This document shows positions 32,551 to 43,289 of a stretch of 64,000 nt of DNA, in pieces. A program made the position numbers and the translations under genes. The notes beneath the pieces were generated by a model. That model was not told the DNA's origin and ran no database searches. It saw only the letters and a list, made by a program, of their open reading frames with translations. Positions within the stretch are counted from its first letter, which is position 1. Each line of letters begins with the position of its first letter. The DNA is from Isoetes taiwanensis. Taxonomy: Eukaryota > Streptophyta > Lycopodiopsida > Isoetales > Isoetaceae. The stretch lies in NCBI GenBank assembly GCA_021234155.1, contig JAJEKV010000063.1, positions 6,821,710 to 6,885,709 of the forward strand, in the 5' to 3' direction.

Positions 32551-33339
32551 TCACGCCATGTTGTAGGCGAATTCCACCAAGTGGATGTACTCATCCCACT
32601 TGGACTGCTTGTTCCACACATAACTTCGAAGCATATCTTCAATGATCCGGTTCGTCCTTTCCGTCTGGCCATCTGTTTGGGGATGATATGCCGTGCTCAT
32701 GGAGAGCTTCGTCTGAATGGTGCTAAAGAGATCCTGCCAAAAGGCACTCATAAACTTAGAATCTCTATCAGATATTATCTCCCGAGGCATGCCATGGAGT
32801 CTAAAAATCTCCCTTATGAATAACTTGGCAGTATCTAATGCGGTGTCAGTAGTCTTGCAAGGCACAAAATGTGCCATCTTAGATAACTTATCTACGACAA
32901 CCATCAATGCGTCCTTGCCTCGAAGAGTTCTAGGGAGACCTGTGATGAAATCCATGCTTATGACCTCCCACTTTGCATTTGGCACCCCCAATGGCTCAAG
33001 AGCACCTGGAATCCGAAGTTGCTCTGCCTTGGTCTGCTGACATAACTGGCAATCCCGAATATATGCAGCTATCTGCCTCTTCATTCCTGGCCAGAAGTAG
33101 CTACTTCGAATCTTGAAATAGGTCTTCATGAAGCCAGCATGCCCTGCTATTGGGCTGTTGTGTGTGTCATGAAGAATTAACTTCCTTACTCCTGATGATT
33201 CGGGCACACACAACTTATGCTTGTGATACAACAGGTTGCCTTCCTTCTTATAATGCTTGAAGGCTTCCCGCTCTTTGTCTGTTCTGGCTTCCTTGGAAAG
33301 ACTTTCCCATACCTCCTTGAAGTCCACATCTGTTGGCAA
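32551..33339 (-). pseudogene. Integrase core, element 1
   Basis: The zinc-binding HHCC region (LHDTHNSPIAGHAGFMKTY, CQLCQQTKAEQ) precedes the DDE core: ISMDFITGLP, ISDRDSKFMSAFW and PQTDGQTERTNRIIE, with all three acidic residues visible. The frame overlaps the end of the protease-RT frame in a different phase and stops at 32551 before the tail. A frame change therefore occurs at each side, giving a pol that is broken as read. Function is to insert element cDNA. Confidence 0.88.
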
Positions 33340-35420
33340 GGACTCCTCAATCTTCTTGCCAAACTCACTCGAAAGAGTGGAAATCGCGTCTGAAATGGTC
33401 TCCTGGAGAGGGCATCTGCTACAACATTAAGCTTACCAGGCTTATATACAATATCAAAATCATACTCCTCAAGGAATTCCATCCACCTCCTTTGCCTTAA
33501 GTTGAGGAGTGGCTGGGTGAAGAGATACTGAAGGCTCTGGTGATCAGTATCCAACTGAAACTTCCTTCCCAGCAGATAATGCCTCCATATCCTCAATGCC
33601 CTGACAATGGCTAGCAGCTCCTGATCATGGGTTGGGTAGCGTTGCTCGGCGTCGTTCATCTTCTTCGAGTCGTAGGCGACTACCCTTCCTTCTTGCATCA
33701 AGACTGCTCCTGTTGCTATCTTGCTTGCATCCGTTGCTACCAACTTATCTTTACTCGGGTCCGGGAGAACAAGCACTGGTGCTGTTGTTAAGGCCTCCTT
33801 AAGCTTCTCAAAAGAAGCTTGGACTTTCTCTAGCCAATGGCTGGTCCAATCCTTAATCTTGTTGGCCTTAGTGAGGTCCGACAGAGGGGACGCCCACTTA
33901 GCAAAGTCCTTGACGAACTTTCTGTAATATCCCGCCAATCCGAGAAAGCTTCTTACTTCTGCCACATTCCTTGGAGCTGGCCAATCAACTATTGCCTCAA
34001 TCTTAGATGGATCTGTGGAGATTCCCTCGGATGATACTACATGCCCCAAATACTCCACTCGGCCTGTTGCAAAGTGGCACTTAGAGAGCTTCCCATACAA
34101 CTGATGACGTCTCAACTTCTCCAACACTTTCCTGAGATGCTGACAATGCTCCTCAAGGGACTTGCTGTAGATTAGGATGTCGTCGAAGAAGACGATAACA
34201 AACTCATCCAAGAAGTCTCTGAAGATGTCGTTCATGAGGCGCATAAACGTTGCGGGAGCGTTCGATAATCCAAAGGGCATTACTGTAAACTCAAAATGAC
34301 CATACCGCGTTCTGAAAGCAGTCTTATGGATATCCTCTTCTTTTATTCTTATCTGATGGTATCCTGATCTCAAATCAATTTTAGAGAATACCTTTGCTCC
34401 TTGTAGCTGATCCATTAGGTCATCTGCCCTTGGCAATGCATACTTATTCTTTATCGTCTGCTTATTGAGCTGGCGATAGTCTATGCACATTCTTAAGCTC
34501 CCATCTTTCTTCTTCACAAAGAGTATAGGTGCCCCGAAAGGAGACACACTTGCTCTTATAAATCCAAGCTCGAGCAATTCCTGAAGCTGCTTCTTGAGCT
34601 CAATCAATTCTGGGGTGCTCATTCTATATGGTGCCTTACTGGTAGGCTTCGCATCCGGAGCCAATGTGATCTCACATTCCACACCTCTATAAGGTGGCAG
34701 CTGCCGGATTTCATCCGGAAATACATCCTTGAACTCTGAAATAAGCCTTGCTATTTGCTTGGGCAACTGATTCCCCTTTGGGTCACTTCCCTCTTGCTTG
34801 CCTGGCTCAACTGATTCCATCCTCAAGATGTAGTCCACCTTATTCCTTTCTATAGTCTTCCTTAGCTGCTTCAAAGAAATACACTGCATAGGAGAATCTA
34901 GCTTCTTACCTTTCACTATCAATTTGCTGCCGTCTGGTGCCGTCATGATGACTTCATTCCGGTCGCAATCAATGATGGCTTTGGCTGGTTTCAAAAATTC
35001 CATCCCTACTATCAGATCATATCTTCCGATATCCATGACTTCCGCTCCCATCGGCCACTTAGCCCTACTAAGGTCTATATCAAAGGTGATCCTCCTCCCC
35101 TTAGTGTGCCGAATGGCGCCGTTTGCCATCGCTACTGGCCTTGGCTTGGACTTCAATACCTTGTTCTTCATTAGAGCAGCCAATCTAGGAGATGCAAAAT
35201 TATGAGAGCTACCTGTATCTATGAGGACTACATATGGATTACTATCTATCATCCCATCAGCCGCGATGACAGTCGACTGATTCTCTATATCACCTGTCTC
35301 AATGTTTGCACATATATGGCACTCACCATCTATGAAGTCCTGGGCCTCCTGCTGGTCGTCGTCCTCGTCCGCTTCTGTTGGGGAATCCCAATCCAAAAGT
35401 TCTGCCAAAGCTGATCGCAT
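33186..35420 (-). CDS. Protease, reverse transcriptase and RNase H of element 1
   Basis: 744 codons without a stop. Aspartic protease motif VLIDTGSS at residues 65-72. RT spans about 295-480 with [11 protein letters not shown] (D349) and the catalytic [11 protein letters not shown] (D413, D414); FFDD replaces the usual YVDD/FIDD. RNase H starts with [15 protein letters not shown] (D564), then E601 and the TDHQSLQYL motif (D626). Tether residues continue to [10 protein letters not shown]. All catalytic residues are present, so this copy was recently able to copy itself. gag is separated by a stop or frame change at about 35425-35550. Confidence 0.95.
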   Translation of the reverse strand: MRSALAELLDWDSPTEADEDDDQQEAQDFIDGECHICANIETGDIENQSTVIAADGMIDSNPYVVLIDTGSSHNFASPRLAALMKNKVLKSKPRPVAMANGAIRHTKGRRITFDIDLSRAKWPMGAEVMDIGRYDLIVGMEFLKPAKAIIDCDRNEVIMTAPDGSKLIVKGKKLDSPMQCISLKQLRKTIERNKVDYILRMESVEPGKQEGSDPKGNQLPKQIARLISEFKDVFPDEIRQLPPYRGVECEITLAPDAKPTSKAPYRMSTPELIELKKQLQELLELGFIRASVSPFGAPILFVKKKDGSLRMCIDYRQLNKQTIKNKYALPRADDLMDQLQGAKVFSKIDLRSGYHQIRIKEEDIHKTAFRTRYGHFEFTVMPFGLSNAPATFMRLMNDIFRDFLDEFVIVFFDDILIYSKSLEEHCQHLRKVLEKLRRHQLYGKLSKCHFATGRVEYLGHVVSSEGISTDPSKIEAIVDWPAPRNVAEVRSFLGLAGYYRKFVKDFAKWASPLSDLTKANKIKDWTSHWLEKVQASFEKLKEALTTAPVLVLPDPSKDKLVATDASKIATGAVLMQEGRVVAYDSKKMNDAEQRYPTHDQELLAIVRALRIWRHYLLGRKFQLDTDHQSLQYLFTQPLLNLRQRRWMEFLEEYDFDIVYKPGKLNVVADALSRRPFQTRFPLFRVSLARRLRSPCQQMWTSRRYGKVFPRKPEQTKSGKPSSIIRRKATCCITSISCVCPNHQE

Positions 35421-35553
35421 GACCTAATGGGCAATCATGCGTTGTGCCCCGCCGGAAGCATCCAAACATAGCTTTTTCTCAATGCATTCACTCGCTCTTT
35501 TTCCTTCTGGCAGATCGTCTAGAGACGCTTTAAGAGCACCGCCCGATGCATTC

Positions 35554-36180
35554 TCAGGGCTTACGGTCCCCAAAAGCTTTGTTCTGACCCTTACCTTGCT
35601 GCTGACTCCCTGATGGTGTAGCTGCTGATTGCTTACCCTGATATTGCCCCTGATACTTCCCTGAACTCTTACCCCTGAAGGTTGACTGTTTCTCTGCTGG
35701 AGTTGCTGGTGCCTCCTCCAAACTTATAGCTTTATCTTCGGCCTCTGCAAGCCTCTTGATATTGTTGTTCAACCCCTCAATGTAAGTGTCCACGGCTTGC
35801 CTCTCTGAGACTCCAGGAACATGCAGCCTGAGCCTCATAAATTCTTCGGTATACTTAGCCACTGATAAGCTACCCTGATTCAACCTGTAAAACTGCTGGA
35901 TCTGTCTACTAGTATGAGACCTTGGCACATAGTGCTTGCGGAAAGCCTTGCTGAAGGTCTTAAACATGCAATTGTTCCTCTTCAGCTTGTTGGACTTAGC
36001 ATATCCCTTCCACCAGATCCTTGCCGGTCCAATAAGGTTAGCTGTAGCAACTTTCCCTATGTCCTTGTCTTTCATACCGTAGGAGTTGCCAAATTCTTCC
36101 ATTTCATCAAGCCATGCTTCAGCCTCCATGCCCGATCCGTTTTCCCCGAAACTGCCGAAGCTTCCTTGTCTTCCATACAT
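35554..36180 (-). CDS. Gag (capsid) core of element 1
   Basis: The frame contains the Retrotrans_gag signature: AWLDEMEEFGNSY, ARIWWKGYAKS, FRKHYVPRS, QFYRLNQGSLSVAKYTEEF and VDTYIEGLNNNIKRL. A basic Gly/Gln-rich RNA-binding tail follows. A zinc knuckle is not readable, only scattered Cys/His after the stop in other frames. A Ser/Arg-rich N-terminal extension (36486-36184) precedes it in the neighbouring frame with an RKRRTRSPSSSSS run. It assembles the particle in which reverse transcription occurs. Confidence 0.88.
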   Translation of the reverse strand: MYGRQGSFGSFGENGSGMEAEAWLDEMEEFGNSYGMKDKDIGKVATANLIGPARIWWKGYAKSNKLKRNNCMFKTFSKAFRKHYVPRSHTSRQIQQFYRLNQGSLSVAKYTEEFMRLRLHVPGVSERQAVDTYIEGLNNNIKRLAEAEDKAISLEEAPATPAEKQSTFRGKSSGKYQGQYQGKQSAATPSGSQQQGKGQNKAFGDRKP

Positions 36181-36183
36181 TGC

Positions 36184-37850
36184 TCATAGCACTATCCACC
36201 TTTTTCTGATAGTCATCTGTCTTTCTTGCTCTTTTCCTTGCTTTAGGTGTGCCAGGCTGACTGTCTGAGCTATGCTGTCCTCACTGGAAGAGCTATCTGA
36301 TGAGCTGGAGCTAGATGATGATGGACTCCTGGTTCTCCTCTTCCTTCTCCTATCCCTGACGTTCCCTTGGTTGCCCTCCCTCCTGGGCGAGGGACTTCGC
36401 CACCACCCTGAAAACAAGGTGGAGGTTGAGGACCATCTTCCCAGGCATTCATGAGAGGTGTCGCCCAGCTTGATGAGATGTTGCATCCGGGTTCCTCATC
36501 TGCACCAACCTTGCGTTGACTCGCCTCTCGTGACATATCCCGCTCAAAATCTTCTTGTTCTCTGCCAAACAAGTTCCTTGGTACCCAATTGCGTGGTCGG
36601 TGCTGGTCTTGAGATCCTGCACTTGAGTTCCTTGCTGCAAGGATTGATCATCAATACATTTTATTTGGGTTAGATGTTGATCAATTTTACTTGCAATTGA
36701 ATTATCTTTAGTTATAAGAAATCATACAAAGCCTTACATTGACAAAACAGTTAATAGTACATGATAAGGTAGATATATCTTAGCACAATGGGTACAAGAA
36801 ACATTTAGCACAAAACTTAAGAAAATTTTACAACTATTCAGTGGCCTCCCGAAAGCCTGAAGAAGTTCTTGACATCCCTGAATCGGAGGCCTTTGCCGAG
36901 GTTGCGCAAGATGTTCCTCGCGATCTTCCTTCAAGTGCTCGGCCATCTCCTGCTTCCGAAGTTCCGTGCTGTTGCTGCTACCACCGAAAGTGTTAAGCGC
37001 CCCTAAGGTGCCCTCTCGCAAAAGTCGAGGCAATGGAGCGACCGCCGCCTGCTGAAAAGAATGATGTGATCGGCATGGGCGTATATCTTCGAGTGCTGCC
37101 CGAAGCCCGAAAGTGCTATGAGAAGTGCCACGGATTCTTCCCCCCTTGGGCTGAACTCCTTGTGGAAGACTATCATTTGCCCTTGGCTGAGGGCTGGAAG
37201 ATAGTAGCGGCGTCGCGGCCCTTCCCCACGCCTCGCGATCCATCCGGCCTTCCTCCGAAGCCGCTTCACCGTAGGCATCCACCGCCATCGTCTTAATGAT
37301 CCCTCCACATGCCGGTTGCATTGTCCAAATGCTGACCCCCTTCCCTCATGCTCCTGGCTCGAACTGGTCGGCTTGAGCTTGGGCCCTTCCCCGGTTTGTA
37401 GAGTGTGGTCAGATTCGCCTGAACTCCTCCTCCGAGATGATAGGTTCTCGCCACCGATAGATCTCCCTTATTCTGGCCGATAGGCTGCTATGTCCGACAT
37501 TGTCTCCCCAAAGATAAGAGTGTCTCTCCGCCAGCTCCTTTGAATCTCCTAGTATGAGTAGTCGATGAGGTCTCAGGTTTTCTTCCGCGGTGCTATCATG
37601 CCCAAGAGCTCGCCGATTCAAGACCCCTGCTCCCGACAAAGGGGACAAGTTGAGGATGTCATTCGCAAAATGTACTCCTCCCCGCCGATGACTATCGGTG
37701 ACAAAGCCGTGATGTCGACCGGTGGGTCGGTAGTTGTTCTCACGCCGCCGCCATGCCTCAACGCTGCACCTCTGCATTCTTGTTGCCTCCCCGCTTCTCC
37801 CATTCTCGGGTTACCGCTCCCCTAGCCGCCAGTAGTCTTCATGGATCTGC
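36184..37850 (-). other. Open stretches between H3-like gene and gag, unidentified
   Basis: Several minus-strand frames of 95-195 codons (for example 37777-37409 and 37321-36734) read as plausible protein in pieces, with changes of frame. They may form a long N-terminal extension of gag. I recognise no domain. The GC-rich parts again suggest indel errors. Confidence 0.3.
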
Positions 37851-38666
37851 AAAGATGGTGCCCCCGACGTCGTGCCATAGTATTCGTGAGGCGGAGGACT
37901 CTATATTCGTGATTTGATCCTGGGTCTTACTGGTATCAAGTGGCGCTAAGTCTAAGGGCTGAACAGAGGGTTCCCCTACTTTGTTGATTGACTTATAGTG
38001 CATGAAGAGGGCAAGGGTCGGCTGAGCTGAAAGGTACCTATGCCTATTATGTCCGCAGTCATGTAATCGGGCATGGTCCTAGTCCTATCCCATAGTCGCT
38101 TCTTGCCTTTGATCCCCGCCAACTCGACCTAAGGCTTGGGTAAGTGTCTCAAGAGAAACCCAATTCCCTCCCCTAGGAGGCGCCTAACTTCCCAAGGCAG
38201 GGACCTCGCTGGTCATATTGGCACATAATGTCCGTAGTAGGGTGTTCTAGTCAAGGTTGCATGAAGATCAAACAAGTGATCAAACACGTAGAAGGCTTGA
38301 TCTACGTAAAGTCGATGGATATGGCTTGCAAAAGATTGTACCATCTCTCGGGTTGCTTGGCCCATTGAGCGGCAAAGGGTGTAGAAAATGGCTTGCAAGG
38401 ATCGCTGGAGGTTCAGAAAATCGCCTAAGGGGCTGGGAGCAGTTCTGTAGAAGGAAAAATGGCAAATGGGACCTATTTTTATAGATTATGGGTGACCTCG
38501 GGGTTCGTGCAAAAAGGTGCTTACTTAAGACGGCCTTGGTTCTATGGCTCTGGGTGTCCAATTGAACTACCATGAAGTGCAAACCTAAGCAAAACAAAGC
38601 AAGAAACACTACATGGCAATTTGTTTGATCAAATTTGGCTGATTTAGGTCAAAAATGGCCTGACCC

Positions 38667-38729
38667 GGGTGAATCCGCGCGGATGGCCTCCGCGTCGCGG
38701 ACGCAGACGCGTTTGGCGCAGTCTCACCC
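38667..38729 (-). repeat. Hairpin repeat a of element 1
   Basis: The plus strand begins GGGTGAATCCGCGCGG and ends TTTGGCGCAGTCTCACCC, so outer GGGTGA / TCACCC arms frame a CG-rich centre (CCGCGTCGCGGACG). The layout recalls the TCTCAC-GCGCC repeats of element 2, though the sequence is not the same. Confidence 0.6.
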
Positions 38730-38869
38730 GGTTGGCCTGTTTTGGGCCAATTTTTGGTCATTTTTGGGAATTTAAAGATGCTAACATGGCTAATTGGGTC
38801 GATTCTAAGCTAACTAGCAACTTATTTTGAGCAAAACTGACATCTAAAAGCATGATTTTGGGGGTAGGC

Positions 38870-38928
38870 GGGTGAATCCGCTGAACGCGTCATGCGTGAC
38901 GCTAGAGGCCATTGGCGCGGTCTCACCC
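38870..38928 (-). repeat. Hairpin repeat b of element 1
   Basis: It begins GGGTGAATCCGCTGAACG and ends ATTGGCGCGGTCTCACCC. The centre AACGCGTCATGCGTGACGC contains nested inverted CGTCA/TGACG. It is a second copy of repeat a, 203 bp away. Confidence 0.6.
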
Positions 38929-39168
38929 GACTGGCCCAATTTTTAGCATTTTTGATGATTTTTTTGCCAAAATTTTGTTGTAGTCATGATTTCTAGGGTG
39001 TTTCTAGACATGCTATGAAGAATTCTACCACAATTGGGTTCTATTTCCTATATTTCAAGCATACAACATTTTTTTTTAATTTACAGAGGGAAAGTAACTT
39101 TTATATTAATAAGAAACACAATTACATGGGAGTTTCTCTTTTCTAACAAAATTTACAAAATTTGAGGC

Positions 39169-40237
39169 CTAAGGCCTCTCTCTGCGAATCCTCCGTGCTA
39201 AGTGAATATCCTTGGGCATAAGGGTAACTCTCTTAGCATGGATAGCGCAGAGGTTCCCTTCCTCGAAGAGCTGGACCAGCTCTGCCGAAGCCTCCTTGCG
39301 TGGCCCTGTCATTAGAGGGGTAACCCTATAATCGGGTCCTAACCGCCGCAACACCTTCTAAGGAGACGCCAAGGGCTTTCCTTATCGTGAGATTCGCACA
39401 TCTGAAAGTGCCTAATCTCCCTAAACACCGCAGAGGTGCCGTTCGCCCGCGGGTGAACCCTCTTGGGTTTTTCCTCGCCTAGGTGGGGTGGCTTGCTGGT
39501 TCTTCTTCGCCCGCCGCCTCCACGACGCGCTACCGGCACTCCCCCTGGCGGTAATACCACTTCATTGTACCTCGCCCAACGACGGCGGTACCTTGTATGC
39601 CACCATCTTCCGCTTAAACTCATGTCCTTGCCGGAGCGCCGAATGCCCGCCCCCTACCTTTTGCTTCTTCACCACCTTAGGTGGTTCCGCCACTTGGGGT
39701 AGGGTGGGGCCACGGTCCTGGGGTCCCTCCTCCTCCTCCTCTTCCTCCACTTGTGGCTCCTCCTCCGTTTCTTGATAATGACGGTCGGCCGGGGCGATGG
39801 ATTCCCTTCTCTTGATGCGCCTTTCTTGCTCCTCGACTCCCTTTCCCGCTCCCGCTTCTTTTGCTCCCTCTCCTTCCCCGCCACTCACATCTTTTCCTTC
39901 CCTTCTTCTTGGTGAAGGGCTTCAAGCCGTGCCCGGTGGTGGTGCCGCTCTTCCACCGTTCTTCAACCTGTTCCTCCACCCTGTTGTCACGAGGGCCCCT
40001 CGGCGGCGCCGACTCGTCCGTTTGTGTGTTCTCGCCGAGGGGCTGCATCGGGGCTGCTTTCTCGGCATCGTGAAAGCTCTGGTCGCTACTGCTGCTGCTT
40101 GAGGGTGATTCCTCGCCTCCAGGCTTCGGCCGAAGGTGCTCAGGAACTTTCTTCACGTGCCGACCCGCTGCTACCTGCGCCATAGAGAGGGTGGGGCGCT
40201 CGCCAAACTTCTTAGCTGTTTGTTTGGTGCGTGCCAT
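39169..40237 (-). CDS. Histone H3-like gene, long form, inside the chromovirus
   Basis: The ATG at 40237 gives [15 protein letters not shown], identical to the first seven residues of the mature H3 tail; K4 and K9 are kept, R8 is Lys and S10 is Phe. About 200 codons of Ser-rich, acidic (a 7-Glu run) and basic sequence follow. H3 resumes near 39450: [21 protein letters not shown] corresponds to the alpha-N region (KPHRF...REIRKYQ). Then comes TIRKALG-like alpha-1 sequence in another frame. The end (39354-39169) has [19 protein letters not shown] and [16 protein letters not shown], nearly the H3 C-terminus. As read, three or more frame changes are needed, all in GC-rich DNA where the LTR pair shows indel noise. 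The gene may therefore be intact in reality. Confidence 0.75.
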
Positions 40238-40324
40238 ATCTTGTGGTTCAGGAAATGGGTGACGTAAGGCTGAGCAAGCAAGAGGTGAAGGTGAAGGGTT
40301 GGAGAGAGAGAATGAGGTGTCAGA

Positions 40325-40332
40325 TATTTAAA
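40325..40332 (-). promoter_or_regulatory. TATA-like box of the long H3-like gene
   Basis: TTTAAATA on the minus strand, about 88 bp before the ATG at 40237, followed by a CT-rich leader (CTCATTCTCTCTCTCC). The position matches the TATAAATA of element 2. Confidence 0.5.
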
Positions 40333-40792
40333 AGGAGGGTCCATGGGAATATTCTCCTACCCTAATTACCCCTATTTATTAGCCCCCCTTATTAATTACA
40401 CCATATTTAGTAATTATTTAACTATTAATGTATAAATTAAACCTATATTAATTAATTTTATCCCTTAAATTTTCGAATTTTTCTAATGGTTTGAAGTGCT
40501 AATTATGAATTTGCGCCATTTTTCACCTGGGTCTCCGATTGGCATGATTCTTCGACCCATTTTAGGTGAAACTTGATGCAGATGCACAATTTTCACTCCA
40601 AATTTACTAGAAGATGAGTTTGACTCACTCAACTTTCGTCTAACACTTAACCTAAGTCCTGACCCACTACCTAGGAGAAAAATTTTTCCCCATTTTCGCT
40701 GATTCGATGGTGGAAATGTTTATTTCACACCCTATAGGCCTGTTAGACTACTTTATGGTTATGGTCAGTGCTAGTTCTTGGTCAACCAAGAA

Positions 40793-40809
40793 CATCGCCT
40801 CCCATACCA
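40793..40809 (-). other. Element 1 primer-binding site, degenerate iMet type
   Basis: On the minus strand, one base after the 5' LTR, TGGTATGGGAGGC matches the iMet site TGGTATCAGAGCC at 10 of 13 positions. The following ATGTTCTTGG...GACCAAGA...AGCACTG aligns with the leader of element 2. Confidence 0.7.
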
Positions 40810-40810
40810 T

Positions 40811-42451
40811 TGTGACGCCCACGCAAAACATACGCATCCCGGCCGCAGTACACCCGGCAGAAATCCCCCATCCGCTCAACAACCGACGGGCCCTTCGCTC
40901 ACCCCGCACTGAGGTGACCCTTAGTGCGGGAGGGGAACACTGAAGGTGTCTTTGGCGCCCCCTTCCCCTATGGGCTCCTATAACAAATGGAAGCGATAAC
41001 ACGCCGAACTAGCATCAAACATTACAAATACTACCTCGAAGGGTAGTGTATCACACATATACCAATACAAAGATGATAAGCACAAACCGGGAAACATGAG
41101 AGCTCCTACCCCCTCTCCGGACTCATAAGGAGGATGACCGACCGGCTAGGCCTCAAGATAGAGCGCCCGAGTCATGGCAATGGCGAGGGGTGGCATAGAA
41201 CAATGGCTAGGGTTGACCACTCCATCCGCCCCCCTGTGCATACTTTGCAGATGGGCTAAATCAGGGCTCGACAGGACTCTAGCCTTCCTGATACGCAATC
41301 CCATGGTATCACCCATCGGGGACTACTCCGTGTTGCATCTCCTCGTCCGGTCGATGAGGCGGGAAGGGTTGCATCTCCCCTTCCCAGATCTAGAGGTGCG
41401 GTGGGCGCTAGAGAATCGTGGGCGACACACGATTGCACTGATGAACCCCAAAAGCGAGCCAAAGGCGACACTTGCAGCTCTCGAGAGGCGGGCGACACCA
41501 TTGCCCCAGGAGGTGTCCCACCCATGCTCGCCCACACCGCGAGTGACCCACCATAAGCCCTGGCCCACTATGGGATCCCCCGGCCCCCACTCCTAAGCGG
41601 GGATCCTCCCTCCACTTTCCCTCTGCCCCGTTGTAGGGTCTTGAGTCATATCATAGCCTCTATAGCCCCGGTGGGCTCCTATGCACAAAGGCCGCCCAAC
41701 TAATAGGAACTAAGGGATCTACTCTGGGAGCATACTACATATGGCTCTAGGTCTCTACCCCCTTCCCAAAGACAAAGAGGAGCAAACATGATCAACCATC
41801 ATCACATAATCATCACATCATGAGAATAATCATAAGAAGAACATCTTAACCTAATCATACAACTAACTAATGGTTAGGGTTCCTTGATTAGGGTTCAAGA
41901 TGTTGAATATGGGTTCTAGGATGGCTCTACTCTAGATACAAGATACTAGCACATCTGGAATGCTAATTCCAGATGAGCTATCACAACTACTATCCTACAT
42001 ACCTGCTCCTGAAGCTCTCCCTCCAGATCCGTGTGCCTCCATGGTCTCCGACTCACGAGATGCCGCTCCTACTCAAGAACGAGTCTACCTGGGCTGCTGC
42101 ACCAGGTCTATGCCACAAGAAGCGATGTTCAAACGGGGGTTTCAACGAGTAGGTGAGTCTCTGGGTGCTAGGGCTGGAAAGAGGCCTAGGGTTAGGGTTT
42201 AGGCCTATATAAGTTAGGTCCACCTAGGATGCCACGTGGCACCAATCGGGTGAGTCCTATGTGGCGGTGCCCCAATAGGTTAAGGCCACGTGGATAATGG
42301 CTTAACCTATGGTTGGCTAAGTTATGAGAATAACTTAGCCATGCCCCCTAGTGCCACAACCTATGGTATACAAGGCTATGAAGATAGACTTGTATAGTGA
42401 CGGATCCAGGAATATACGTATTTATGACATATATTCCCCTGGACCGTCACA
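40811..42451 (-). repeat. Element 1 5' LTR
   Basis: Starts TGTGACGCCCACGC and ends GGACCGTCACA; then the CATGT duplication. Near-identical in the AT-rich parts to 29359-30995. Confidence 0.95.
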
Positions 42452-42456
42452 CATGT

Positions 42457-42780
42457 CCACGAGCTCACATCAGAAAGAGGATCTCAACGCCTTCACCAAC
42501 TCGACGCACAAGAGTTTCAAATGGAAGAACGCCAGGCAGCAAAATATAGGTGCAGGAAGACGTTAGACATCGATGCCATGTTAGCATCACGAGCTAGGGC
42601 CAGAGGGCATAATCTTTCGTCGAGGAGAGAAGTCATGGCGACACAGGAGCGTATAGAAACCAGAGGGAAGACCACCACGACCTTGTAGCCCAGTAGCTCA
42701 AGCGAATGTCATGCAACGTCAACAAAAGGACCAACCAGGCAACCACAAACCCGGGGGATTCACCTATACAATGGATGTAT
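42457..42780 (+). mobile_element. Continuation of element 2 beyond the nested insertion
   Basis: The sequence after the second CATGT continues the style of 29100-29353 (GA- and CA-rich, rarely interrupted frames). It fades at about 42780. From there to 43285 the DNA is AT-rich with no supported gene. Confidence 0.5.
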
Positions 42781-43289
42781 ACGTCATCTGCGTTCCTCAA
42801 CTTGGTTAAAACCCCCCCTTATAAGGTTGCACACCATTAAAAACCTCCCTTATACGGATTATCATTTGTCAACTATTTAGATCCCCTACCTTAGAATAGC
42901 ATTTCGTAACTTCCTTACATGACTGCCGCTTCCTTATAATCTATGATGCAATTTTGCAAATGGGTGCCCCCTTCCTTACAAGATACAATGCTATTTTATA
43001 ACTCATTATTTTGAATAAAAATGTAACATAAAATTCTATATGATATCTAATAATGCTAGTGCATTGCAAAACGAGTTTAATGTAGCTAAAAGAGAAAAAG
43101 TGATGGATACAATGTGAAGATTATAAAATGTTTTAGTTAAGTACATGCCAAAAGACATAAAATGGCATAACTACCAGATGAAAAGAGAATGGGAGCTTTT
43201 AATTAGTTTAACCAATGTCGTAACCAGAAGCATACTAAATAACTATGCGAACCATAATGTTCTTTTTTTTCTTTCAAAAATTGAGTTTT

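Larger units (their letters stand above)
29359..42451 (-). mobile_element. Element 1: complete chromoviral Ty3/Gypsy retrotransposon with H3-like gene
   Basis: LTRs of 1637 and 1641 bp begin TGTGACG and end CGTCACA. The 5-bp duplication CATGT sits at 29354-29358 and 42452-42456. In minus orientation the order is 5' LTR, primer site, H3-like gene, two hairpin repeats, gag, protease, RT, RNase H, integrase, chromodomain, polypurine tract, 3' LTR. At 13.1 kb it is long for a chromovirus; the extra length is the 4.6-kb region between the primer site and the recognisable gag. It is inserted inside element 2. Confidence 0.95.

Noticed and set aside
39463-40102. Plus-strand frames opposite the H3-like gene
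   Set aside because: Antisense shadows. The element, TATA box and H3 similarity all point to the minus strand.
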